The notes beneath the pieces were generated by a model. That model saw nothing but the letters and a program-made list of their open reading frames with translations. It searched no databases and was not told where the DNA came from. A DNA stretch of 36,110 nucleotides, taken from assembly GCA_021151835.1 (NCBI GenBank), contig JAGKWO010000056.1:1-36110 (forward strand). The letters run 5' to 3'. Positions 17,138 through 24,160 of this stretch are shown here, in pieces. Made by a program: the position numbers and the translations under genes. Within the stretch, counting starts at the first letter, position 1. Every line of letters begins with the position of its first letter. This DNA comes from Gammaproteobacteria bacterium. Lineage in GTDB: Bacteria > Pseudomonadota > Gammaproteobacteria > Pseudomonadales > Cellvibrionaceae.

Positions 17138-18316
17138 ATGAGCTTACAACCACGCGACGTTGTTATTGTCGATTATGCTCGCAGTGCTATGGGGCGCTCC
17201 AAAAATGGCTGCTTCCGTCATATTCGCGCGGATGATATTTCTGCTGCAATTATTAAAGGTTTATTAGCGCGCAACCCGCAATTAGATCCCAATACTATTG
17301 ATGATTTGCTGTGGGGCTGTGTAATGCAACGCGAGGAGCAGGCCTTTAATATTGCGCGCAATATTTTATTGCTTGCGGGTCTGCCGCACACAATCCCGGC
17401 GCAAACGATCAATCGCCTTTGTGGGTCATCAATGTCGGCATTGCATACCGCGACCGTCAATATTCGTGCAGGGCAGGGTGATGTTTATTTGATTGGCGGT
17501 GTAGAGCACATGGGGCATTTACCTATGTATGAATCAGTCAGTATTAACCCGTTACTGGGGCTTTCGGTTGCGAAGGCAGCAGGTAATATGGGGATGACTG
17601 CAGAATACCTCGCGCTCCTGCATGGAATTAATCGCCAACAGATGGATGAGTTTGGAGCCCGTTCGCACCAGTTGGCTGCCAAGGCGCGTGAGACTGGAAA
17701 ATTCAAGAGCGAAATTATTCCGGTTGATGGGCATAACGCTGACGGCTTTTTAATCTCGGTTGATCAGGATGAAACCATTCGCCCGGAAACAACGGTTGAG
17801 GCCTTGGCAAAATTACCACCCGTATTTGATCCAAAAAACGGGCAGGTAACAGCGGGCACGTCTTCCCAATTAAGTGATGGCGCCTCGGTTATGCTGGTTA
17901 TGTCGGCAGAAAGAGCGAAATCCCTGGGATTGAAACCGATAGCTAAAGTGGTATCTCTTGGGCTAGCGGGTGTCGATCCATCCATCATGGGTTATGGTCC
18001 GGTACCTTCCACTGAAAAAGCGTTGAAAGCGGCTAACCTCACCATCGATGATATTGATGCTGTTGAGTTAAATGAGGCGTTTGCTGCCCAGGCATTGCCG
18101 GTGTTGAAGGACCTGAAATTATTGGATGTGATGAACGATAAAGTTAACTTGCACGGTGGGGCTATTGCACTGGGTCATCCCTTCGGTTGTTCAGGAACGC
18201 GCATCACCGGTTCATTATTAACCGTGATGCAAGACCGCGATTTAAATTTAGGGGTGTCGACTATGTGTATCGGTTTAGGGCAGGGTATTACGACTGTTCT
18301 GGAGCGATTGAACTAA
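17138..18316 (+). CDS. fadA: 3-ketoacyl-CoA thiolase FadA (beta subunit)
   Basis: Thiolytically cleaves 3-ketoacyl-CoA to acetyl-CoA. The acyl-enzyme cysteine is Cys95 (INRLCGSSMSALH); the base pair is in GHPFGCSGTR and CIGLGQG near the C-terminus, with NEAFAAQ before. 392 aa, normal. TAAGGAG at the end of fadB, spanning its stop codon, is its ribosome site, consistent with coupled expression to give an alpha2beta2 complex. A strong terminator closes the operon. Confidence 0.97.
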   Translation: MSLQPRDVVIVDYARSAMGRSKNGCFRHIRADDISAAIIKGLLARNPQLDPNTIDDLLWGCVMQREEQAFNIARNILLLAGLPHTIPAQTINRLCGSSMSALHTATVNIRAGQGDVYLIGGVEHMGHLPMYESVSINPLLGLSVAKAAGNMGMTAEYLALLHGINRQQMDEFGARSHQLAAKARETGKFKSEIIPVDGHNADGFLISVDQDETIRPETTVEALAKLPPVFDPKNGQVTAGTSSQLSDGASVMLVMSAERAKSLGLKPIAKVVSLGLAGVDPSIMGYGPVPSTEKALKAANLTIDDIDAVELNEAFAAQALPVLKDLKLLDVMNDKVNLHGGAIALGHPFGCSGTRITGSLLTVMQDRDLNLGVSTMCIGLGQGITTVLERLN

Positions 18317-18334
18317 CCGCGTTCTACGAGGGGT

Positions 18335-18366
18335 AAAAACAGCCAATCCGGGATTGGCTGTTTTTA
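18335..18366 (+). terminator. intrinsic terminator after fadA
   Basis: AACAGCCAATC pairs with GATTGGCTGTT around a two- to three-base loop, followed by a T run to about 18367. A preceding A run would also let it work on the other strand. Confidence 0.9.
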
Positions 18367-18456
18367 TTTGGGATTACAATTTTACGTAGTTTAATGCGCG
18401 AAGGTTCGTGTATACCTCTGGTAAACTAACGACCTTTTTTCTGCGCAGGATTTAGC

Positions 18457-19851
18457 TTGAAGTTTTCCCGTCTCGATAATAATGAATCTCCGGCTGCATG
18501 GGTTGATGCACAACTTTCGGCATTGAGGAGTGTGCCCGCCGCGCGGAAAGAGCACGCATTTGCTCTTCATTTCAGCTATTTCCAAACCTATTTACCGTCT
18601 CAGCCTGCTTTGGATTTGGTGGCTTTAATCCATGTTGATGTCACTTCTGGGCTTCCTGTCATTCACCTGGGTGTGTTCAATACAACGGATCAATTAATCG
18701 CTGATATCCAGTTGCTCCCGGATGATTGGATGTCTATTCGGCAATTCTCAAAAGCAAATCATCTTCCGGTTTTTCAGGTTTCTGCCCCCTGGGAATTGGT
18801 GCCTGTATACATTCCCAAACCCTGGGGTCAGGAAATATGGTTTACCGGTATAGAGGCTCGTGGTCAGGCTGCGGTGAAATGTGACGAGGGTAGTATTCCG
18901 TTGCCATGGATATTGGCTGTATTTCCTCAGGCCGAGCGGTCGTTGATACTGCTGAAAGTTCTGGATCCATTACCCGATGAAGTTTATGGCGATTTATATT
19001 TTGAGCTGCATGAGGAGAAGCAGGAAGTTTATGTTGTTACCTCTATCAATGAGGATGCCTGGCCAGACGGTACGGGCTCCATTCAGCTCGGCTTTTCACC
19101 TGATAAAAGAGGCAATTACACGAATGACTACGAATTTAAAAAGGCTTACTTGGAGGCGGTTAAGAGTTACGAGCAGGTAAGGCGAACGTTAGATAAAAAA
19201 ATAGACGACCTGCGCTCACCATCTTCGACAACACTATCAACCCTGCAATTAAAGAACTGGATTAATACATTATCCCAGTCACCTGAAAATGAAGCATTAA
19301 TTCAATCTGAACGGAATCTAAGAAGCTTAATGAATAGCTTTGTAAACCATATGCCGCTGGTGGTGGGTGACACTGTGGCTATCCCGAGGTGTGTTCCTCA
19401 TGCTCTTCAACATGGCGTAAGGGTTGTTGAATTCCAGACTCCGGTATACGAACGACAAATCCTCAGTTTTGCGCAAAAGGTCCTTACACAAGATCATTGG
19501 GATACGGAAAAAGCTTTGGCGATTGCTGAAATGGATTATGTATTCCAGTCCCCTTCGCGGCTGGTGAGTAACGATCAAATTGATGTTGAGCTAATCGTAA
19601 GCTTTGATGATTTTCTGGTGCAGCGGATTCATCTAAAAGCAGGTTTTTGCTATGAACCCTCGGTGTTGGATTACTCGTTGGTTATGCTGATAGCAGGTGA
19701 GTTGCGTCTTGTATGGAGTGGTGGGCAGCGAATATTGGCGGCGGGTAATTCGATGCTAATACCGAAATCTATGGAGGGTCGATACTACTTTGCTGCTGAA
19801 GATTCCTGTCTTTTCTTACATGCCCTGCCAAAGGCTTTTGATCAGGTTTAA
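18457..19851 (+). CDS. phosphomannose isomerase-like cupin protein, unknown substrate
   Basis: 464 aa from TTG 18457 (AGGA at 18447-18450, spacing six). The first 115 residues match nothing I know. From residue 120 it resembles class I mannose-6-phosphate isomerase: IPKPWGQEIWFTG (119-131), LLKVLDPL, then FELHEEKQE (182-190) at the place of the QxH...E zinc site, and GDTVAIPRCVPHAL (304-317) with the ligand histidine. So His185, Glu190 and His315 are kept, while the usual Gln is Glu183. The C-terminus is another cupin-like barrel (AGELRLVWSGGQRILAAGNS). It may be an active isomerase on another sugar or a sensor. No neighbouring sugar genes. Confidence 0.6.
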   Translation: MKFSRLDNNESPAAWVDAQLSALRSVPAARKEHAFALHFSYFQTYLPSQPALDLVALIHVDVTSGLPVIHLGVFNTTDQLIADIQLLPDDWMSIRQFSKANHLPVFQVSAPWELVPVYIPKPWGQEIWFTGIEARGQAAVKCDEGSIPLPWILAVFPQAERSLILLKVLDPLPDEVYGDLYFELHEEKQEVYVVTSINEDAWPDGTGSIQLGFSPDKRGNYTNDYEFKKAYLEAVKSYEQVRRTLDKKIDDLRSPSSTTLSTLQLKNWINTLSQSPENEALIQSERNLRSLMNSFVNHMPLVVGDTVAIPRCVPHALQHGVRVVEFQTPVYERQILSFAQKVLTQDHWDTEKALAIAEMDYVFQSPSRLVSNDQIDVELIVSFDDFLVQRIHLKAGFCYEPSVLDYSLVMLIAGELRLVWSGGQRILAAGNSMLIPKSMEGRYYFAAEDSCLFLHALPKAFDQV

Positions 19852-19912
19852 GGCAATAGGCTTTGCTGGTTTTGGGTGTTAGAATGCGCGCCCGGTTTAT
19901 GCAGAGGTTTGT

Positions 19913-20179
19913 ATGTCATCATTTTACGAAATCATTGAGCTGATTAATGGCGACGTAGCTTTGGCGCGAGCAGATGACGAGAATAATGAACCTTTAGTGA
20001 CCATTCGCTTTTCCCAGGAATCACTGGCATTTCTTGGCGAGGAAAAATTCAACGTGGCCAAGGCAATGATAGAGGCGGGAATGGAGGCGGCGGGTGATAT
20101 TGCAGATCAGCAGGCGGAATCCATACTTGAAGATCTCGCTGATGAGTTCACCAACACCGAAAAATTAATGCTTCACTAA
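19913..20179 (+). CDS. small acidic conserved hypothetical protein
   Basis: 88 aa, MSSFYEIIELINGDVALARA..., strongly acidic with no membrane segment or cysteine. AGAGG lies five bases before the ATG. I recall a similar small gene beside sulA-lexA in Pseudomonas (PA3009 region), so it is probably a conserved neighbour, but no function is known to me. Its stop is immediately followed by the TTCTTTG tandem repeat, and it converges on sulA. Confidence 0.8.
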   Translation: MSSFYEIIELINGDVALARADDENNEPLVTIRFSQESLAFLGEEKFNVAKAMIEAGMEAAGDIADQQAESILEDLADEFTNTEKLMLH

Positions 20180-20218
20180 TTCTTTGTTCTTTGTTCTTTG
20201 TTCTTTGTTCTTTGTTCT
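20180..20218. repeat. heptanucleotide tandem repeat (TTCTTTG, about 5.6 copies)
   Basis: Five perfect copies of TTCTTTG plus TTCT, starting one base after the stop of the small acidic gene and ending seven bases before the sulA stop codon. It fills almost the whole 46-base convergent intergenic gap. Read on the minus strand it is CAAAGAA. Confidence 0.97.
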
Positions 20219-20225
20219 ATCGTTA

Positions 20226-20633
20226 CTAACGTACTCTTAGTAATAATCCCTGACACTTGCCTTGCATAGCGGCAACTTCAAGTTGGCTCAATTCTTTATC
20301 CGTTAATTTTCCCGGGCTGGAGATCACTGTGTGGCTATTGCCGGCAGCCAGGGCTTCCCAGGTAACCCAAAGCAAACTCAACTGATCATGGCAATGGATT
20401 ACACGAATATAGCGGGTGTTGACGCCATAGGATTCCAATAACTCACGGCTGATATTGTGCGGCGCTATCCATGTTATCCAGCGATCCTGAGTGCCGTTAC
20501 TAAGGTAAGCAATCATCGGCAGCAGCAATGCCAGTTGCTCCGGTGTATCGCTGGTAAGTACCAGCTCGGTAACCCCGCTTAATGGTTGCTTGTGATCAAT
20601 ATTGCTGGAGTTGATGCGGGCAAGGTTAGTCAC
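20226..20633 (-). CDS. sulA: SOS cell-division inhibitor SulA
   Basis: 135 aa SulA-family protein, which blocks FtsZ polymerisation during DNA damage. Family features: TELVLTSDTPEQLALLLPMI, the conserved RWITWIAPH segment, VIHCHDQLSLLWVTWEAL and a basic LLRVR tail. The start is GTG at 20633, nested in the end of lexA (GTGACTAA), so translation is coupled to lexA. This places the inhibitor directly under LexA control, as in Pseudomonas. Lon-dependent turnover of the C-terminus is known for the family, not shown here. Confidence 0.9.
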   Translation of the reverse strand: MTNLARINSSNIDHKQPLSGVTELVLTSDTPEQLALLLPMIAYLSNGTQDRWITWIAPHNISRELLESYGVNTRYIRVIHCHDQLSLLWVTWEALAAGNSHTVISSPGKLTDKELSQLEVAAMQGKCQGLLLRVR

Positions 20634-21228
20634 GGCGGATTACTCCTACACTTAAGCCTTCAATACAGAACTCCTGATCACGCATATCCACATGGATAAC
20701 ATCAAAATCCGGATTTTCTGGCCAGAGTTCTACCTGCGATTTGTTTCCGGTTCGTTTGAAACGTTTTACCGTGACCTCTTCACCGATACGGGCAACAACA
20801 ATCTGGCCATTGCGAGCCTGATCTGTTCTATGTACCGCTAGCAAATCGCCATCCATTATCCCTACATCTTTCATGCTCATACCGCTTACGCGCAATAAGT
20901 AGTCCGCATTCGGAGAAAAGAAGTTATGCGGAATATTGCAGTAATCTTCGATATGTTCCTGGGCGAGGATGGGGCTACCTGCTGCGACGCGCCCCACAAT
21001 TGGTATTCCATTATGGGTTTCCGGCAGGCGTATGCCGCGTGATGCTCCAGGGATAATCTCAATCGCGCCTTTACGAGCGAGTGCTTTGATGTGTTCTTCA
21101 GCAGCATTGGCAGACTTGAATCCTAGAATACGCGCAATTTCTGCCCTCGTTGGAGGATAACCGGTTTCATCGGCATACTTGCGTATCAGGTTTAATACTT
21201 CTTCCTGGCGTGGTGTTAAGTCTGACAT
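20626..21228 (-). CDS. lexA: SOS repressor LexA
   Basis: 200 aa. N-terminal winged helix (residues 1-70; LTPRQEEVLNLIRKYADETG, PPTRAEIARILGFKSANAAE) and C-terminal S24 self-cleavage domain. The cleavage site Ala83-Gly84 (RVAAGSPI), the nucleophile Ser118 (RVSGMSMKD) and the general base Lys155 (EVTVKRF) are all present, so it should autoproteolyse on RecA filaments. GGAG in CAGGAGCGATTC precedes the ATG. Two operator boxes upstream give autoregulation; sulA overlaps its stop by eight bases. Confidence 0.98.
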   Translation of the reverse strand: MSDLTPRQEEVLNLIRKYADETGYPPTRAEIARILGFKSANAAEEHIKALARKGAIEIIPGASRGIRLPETHNGIPIVGRVAAGSPILAQEHIEDYCNIPHNFFSPNADYLLRVSGMSMKDVGIMDGDLLAVHRTDQARNGQIVVARIGEEVTVKRFKRTGNKSQVELWPENPDFDVIHVDMRDQEFCIEGLSVGVIRRD

Positions 21229-21243
21229 GAATCGCTCCTGAAT

Positions 21244-21259
21244 CTGTTTATTTATACAG
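21244..21259 (-). promoter_or_regulatory. LexA (SOS) box 1, perfect consensus
   Basis: CTGTTTATTTATACAG fits CTGT-N8-ACAG exactly. It lies 16 bases upstream of the lexA ATG, between promoter and gene, where bound repressor would block transcription. Confidence 0.92.
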
Positions 21260-21262
21260 TTA

Positions 21263-21278
21263 TTGTGATTATATACAG
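21263..21278 (-). promoter_or_regulatory. LexA (SOS) box 2, one mismatch
   Basis: TTGTGATTATATACAG on the plus strand differs from CTGT-N8-ACAG at one base. It overlaps the lexA -10 element and lies three bases from box 1, so two repressor dimers can bind side by side, as at E. coli lexA. Confidence 0.8.
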
Positions 21279-21295
21279 TAATTCAGGTTGTGCAA
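21268..21295 (-). promoter_or_regulatory. lexA-sulA promoter
   Basis: On the minus strand, -35 TTGCAC (21290-21295) and -10 TATAAT (21268-21273) with a 16-base spacer. The -10 is inside SOS box 2. Confidence 0.75.
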
Positions 21296-21314
21296 TAGTT
21301 TTTCAATCTGATCT

Positions 21315-21677
21315 TTATTTCACCCTGTCACCATAACGAATGGTCTGTAGCTGGCCGCGACTGAAATAAAGGTTGGTCATAAATTTTCCGCTGCCTGGGT
21401 TATAGGTCCATATTTCTACATTCTCACAAGCCGCTATGGCGATATTATTCTGGATATTATTATCGCCATTCTGGATTCCCTGAATCTGGTTGGCGGCTAC
21501 CAAGGGTGCGCAAAAAATGTCAGTCATTATCGGCTCGCCGCATTTTTCAATGATTTCTGCTTTGGTGTCCCCTACGTTGGCAAGTTTGCTGCCGCAGCGC
21601 AATGAGCTGGCATGGGTAACACCGGAAAAAGAGACAGTTATGAGGGCAACGGCGAATACCAATGAGGGAGTTTTCAT
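21315..21677 (-). CDS. secreted DUF2845 family protein
   Basis: 120 aa from ATG 21677 (AAGGAT upstream). A signal peptide ends at THAS-S, about residue 24. The mature part begins SLRCGSKLANVGDTKAEIIE, then KCGEP, the typical DUF2845 motif with two cysteines, followed by a variable loop, two more cysteines (IFCAPL, AACENVEIW) and a C-terminal FSRGQLQTIRYGDR. A small periplasmic disulphide-containing protein of unknown function. Located between lexA (same strand, 87 bases away) and the YbbO-like gene; cotranscription with the latter is plausible. Confidence 0.82.
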   Translation of the reverse strand: MKTPSLVFAVALITVSFSGVTHASSLRCGSKLANVGDTKAEIIEKCGEPIMTDIFCAPLVAANQIQGIQNGDNNIQNNIAIAACENVEIWTYNPGSGKFMTNLYFSRGQLQTIRYGDRVK

Positions 21678-21736
21678 GATCGTATCCTTTGGCAATATCC
21701 ACTAACTTTAAGCTCAATTTCTGAATTGGGAATGAA

Positions 21737-22567
21737 TCAGCTGCCCAATTTTTGCAGAAGCTTATCCAATAAAAAGACTGGCAATATACGTTTCATAAAG
21801 CCCACCAGATAAGTTGGCACAGTCACGTAGTAACGTGCTTGCGGATGCATACTTTCAAGGGCATGAACTACGCGCTGGTAAACAGCATCGGGGCCGAGTG
21901 TAAATGGCGTGGTGCTGGTTTCTTTGCCCAGTCTATCGATGGCAATTTGATAAGATTCCCGATGGCGGCTGCGGTCAATATCGATATTCCTTTGCAACGC
22001 TGCAAGCGCATTTTTTCTAAACTCGCTGCGAATTGGCCCTGGCTCAATCAGGCTCACATGAACCCCTGTACCTTTAAGCTCCAGGCGCAATGTATCGCTA
22101 ATTCCTTCTATTGCATATTTGCTGGCGTTATAGGCTCCCCGTAACGGCATTGCTGAAATACCTAGTACCGATGAGTTTTGGACAATCCTGCCGCTGCCTT
22201 GTTTGAGCATGATGGGTAGCGCCAGATTAGTAAGCTCGCACCAGCCAAAAACATTGGTTTCAAATTGCTCGCGTAATGCTGCGCGTGATAAATCTTCCAC
22301 AGCTCCCGGTTGACCGTAAGCACCATTGTTAAATAAACCATATAAGCTCCCGCCGGTTATTTCCAGGGTTTGATTAAACCCCTGTTGAATGGAAGCTGTG
22401 TTATTAAGGTCAATTTGTACTGCATGTAATCCCTCTTGCTGCAAGCGTAAAACATCAGCCGATTTTCGACACGATGCAATGACCTGATAGCCCGCCTGTT
22501 TGAGTTGATGGGCAACAAAATAACCTATACCGGTTGATGCTCCAGTGATAAGAATGGATTTACTCAT
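21737..22567 (-). CDS. ybbO: short-chain dehydrogenase, YbbO-like
   Basis: 276 aa classical SDR. Dinucleotide site ILITGASTGIGY near the N-terminus, NNGAYG, and the active-site YNASK motif with serines in QNSSVLG; SLIEPGPIRSEF follows. The order and C-terminus (KRILPVFLLDKLLQKLG) match E. coli YbbO, an NADP-linked retinal/aldehyde reductase. An arginine after the Rossmann beta2 strand (SCRKS) also fits NADP(H). ATG 22567 chosen; a TTG 30 bases upstream is less likely. Divergent from fliS; no metabolic partner nearby. Confidence 0.88.
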   Translation of the reverse strand: MSKSILITGASTGIGYFVAHQLKQAGYQVIASCRKSADVLRLQQEGLHAVQIDLNNTASIQQGFNQTLEITGGSLYGLFNNGAYGQPGAVEDLSRAALREQFETNVFGWCELTNLALPIMLKQGSGRIVQNSSVLGISAMPLRGAYNASKYAIEGISDTLRLELKGTGVHVSLIEPGPIRSEFRKNALAALQRNIDIDRSRHRESYQIAIDRLGKETSTTPFTLGPDAVYQRVVHALESMHPQARYYVTVPTYLVGFMKRILPVFLLDKLLQKLGS

Positions 22568-22684
22568 ATTGATCAGATTCCGGTTAAAGGTTTTCAAAAC
22601 GATGCCGCTAGCTTTAGGGTGCAGTGATTATTCATCCTGCCCGGATAATAGCAATGCAAAAATTCGAACACTCAATGGTGATTT

Positions 22685-23071
22685 ATGAATTCCTACTCTG
22701 CCGTGCAAAATTATGCCAGCGTTAAGGTCCACTCTGGCGTTGAGTCTGCGTCACCCCATCGTTTAATCCAGATGTTGTTTGAAGGTGCCTTGGAGCGTAT
22801 CGCCCAGGCTAAAGGTGCTATGGCGCAAAACCAGTTCGCCCGCAAGGGTGAGATGATTGGTAAAGCGGTAGCAATAGTAGGTGGTTTGCAAGGTAGTTTG
22901 AATGACAAAGAGGGCGGCAGTCTCGCCGAGAACCTCGATAATCTGTACGACTATATTATCCGTCGCCTGACACAAGCCAATTACGAAAATAATCCGGAAT
23001 ACCTGGATGAATGTGGCCGTTTACTCGGTGAAATAAAAACTGCATGGGATGCAATCGCTGCGCAGGTATAG
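22685..23071 (+). CDS. fliS: flagellin export chaperone FliS (copy 1)
   Basis: 128 aa helical-bundle chaperone that holds flagellin unfolded in the cytosol for export. Characteristic N-terminus (YSAVQNYASVKVHSGVESAS), PHRLIQMLFEGALERIAQAK, and the final TAWDAIAAQV. First of three short flagellar genes before fleQ. Flagellin (fliC) and cap (fliD) genes, normally just upstream, are not in the window; a divergent dehydrogenase gene is there instead, which suggests a local rearrangement. Confidence 0.93.
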   Translation: MNSYSAVQNYASVKVHSGVESASPHRLIQMLFEGALERIAQAKGAMAQNQFARKGEMIGKAVAIVGGLQGSLNDKEGGSLAENLDNLYDYIIRRLTQANYENNPEYLDECGRLLGEIKTAWDAIAAQV

Positions 23072-23082
23072 AGAGGTAAGCC

Positions 23083-23361
23083 ATGAATATCCAATTAGTT
23101 CCCGCACCTGATTACCAGGGGGAGGCCGGTATCAACGCCATGCGTTGTTTACAGCAAGCACTTAATGTCGCTCTGCAGGCAGAGGACTGGAATAAAGTTC
23201 GTCACCTGGACCGTATTTGTGTGTTGTTGATTGATCGGGTGATAACAGCGAATCGCGATGATAAAACGACATTAGTGCGTGCATTAAGCGAACTAAAAGG
23301 CGTTTATGCGGGCTTGATTACCCAATGCCAGCGCGAAGTGACTTTGTTGCAGGCTACCTGA
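23083..23361 (+). CDS. FliT/FleP-like small flagellar protein
   Basis: 92 aa, helical, starting 11 bases after fliS with AGAGGTAAG upstream. ALNVALQAEDWNKVRHLDRI resembles the alpha-helical core of FliT-type cap-protein chaperones. The weak sequence similarity is helped by position: in Pseudomonas a small gene of this kind lies between fliS and fleQ. Assignment as a FliT-like chaperone is by context and should be treated as tentative. Confidence 0.6.
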   Translation: MNIQLVPAPDYQGEAGINAMRCLQQALNVALQAEDWNKVRHLDRICVLLIDRVITANRDDKTTLVRALSELKGVYAGLITQCQREVTLLQAT

Positions 23362-23453
23362 TTGTTGTTAAGTGCTAAAAATTGTTAAAGATTTTTGGAA
23401 GATTCGGTTTTTAAAACCTTGTTCTTATAGCAAAACTCGCAAAAGTTGATTGG

Positions 23454-23489
23454 CCCTGCTAGCCTTAGTAGACATAACTGCTAGCAGGG
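23454..23489 (+). promoter_or_regulatory. inverted repeat that can sequester the RBS of the second fliS
   Basis: CCCTGCTAGC (23454-23463) and GCTAGCAGGG (23480-23489) are exact reverse complements separated by 16 bases. The right arm contains most of the AGGGG Shine-Dalgarno (23486-23490) of the second fliS, whose GTG start is at 23498. In RNA, a 10-bp stem would hide the ribosome site. It could instead be a DNA operator. Confidence 0.75.
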
Positions 23490-23497
23490 GTCATTCC

Positions 23498-23905
23498 GTG
23501 TCCAATTACAATCCACAAGAAGCGCTGAAACAATATCGCCGCCTCGGTATTGAATCAGAAGTTAGCAATGCCTCTCCTCATCGTTTGATCCAATTGTTAT
23601 TTGAAGGTGCATTAAGTCGCCTTGCGATTGCCCAGGGGGCGATTGAACGGGGGGATTTGGCAGCGAAGGGAGAATTAATTGGCAAGGCAATCAGTATTGT
23701 AGGAGGGTTACGCGCCTCGCTGGATATGAGTGCCGGTGAAATTTCCGAGCGACTGGATCAGTTGTACGAATACATTAACTTCAAGTTGCTGGAAGCATCA
23801 GCACAAAATGACATTGAAAAGGTTAATGAAGTAATTCAGTTGTTAAAAACAGTTAAATCCGGCTGGGATGAAATTGCACCACAGGTATCAGGTAGTTCGT
23901 CATAA
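23498..23905 (+). CDS. fliS: FliS paralogue (copy 2)
   Basis: 135 aa, start GTG 23498 (MSNYNPQEALKQYRRLGIES) with AGGGG seven bases upstream; an in-frame ATG at 23450 would translate the inverted repeat and is unlikely. Shares ASPHRLIQLLFEGAL, the AAKGELIGKAISIVGGL segment and a KSGWDEIAPQV ending with copy 1, so they arose by duplication. The N-termini and the region after residue 75 have diverged, which may reflect different clients, for example a second flagellin. Located 136 bases after the FliT-like gene and upstream of fleQ. Confidence 0.92.
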   Translation: MSNYNPQEALKQYRRLGIESEVSNASPHRLIQLLFEGALSRLAIAQGAIERGDLAAKGELIGKAISIVGGLRASLDMSAGEISERLDQLYEYINFKLLEASAQNDIEKVNEVIQLLKTVKSGWDEIAPQVSGSSS

Positions 23906-23977
23906 AAATTAATTGGGTAATTTCCAATCAATTATTAATTCGAATAAGTTTCTCGAAAGCAAAAAATAAAAGGCATA

Positions 23978-24029
23978 TTTTTGGCGATTATTTGGTCGTC
24001 TTGTTTTAGAAATGTTAAAACGCCAAAAA
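23978..24029. other. nested inverted repeats between the second fliS and fleQ
   Basis: TTTTTGGC (23978-23985) pairs with GCCAAAAA (24022-24029), and inside it GTTTTA (24003-24008) pairs with TAAAAC (24016-24021), directly abutting the outer right arm. A short CTTTTC follows. It may be a weak terminator for the fliS unit or part of fleQ control. Confidence 0.45.
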
Positions 24030-24044
24030 CTTTTCGTCATAAAT

Positions 24045-24073
24045 TTGACTAGTATCCCGGCCTCGTCTATTAC
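24045..24073 (+). promoter_or_regulatory. candidate sigma70 promoter for fleQ
   Basis: TTGACT at 24045-24050 and TATTAC at 24068-24073 with a 17-base spacer, about 85 bases before the fleQ ATG. The -35 is good, the -10 matches four of six. Confidence 0.4.
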
Positions 24074-24160
24074 TTACTCCGATAACTCATCTCGCCGCCT
24101 TGAACGCTTTTCCCAGCGTGCAGTTCAAAGGGTCAGGCATGAAATGAAAGGTCTTGGGGT

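Noticed and set aside
23406..23418. GGTTTT-T-AAAACC palindrome upstream of the second fliS
   Set aside because: AT-rich and short; expected by chance in such sequence.
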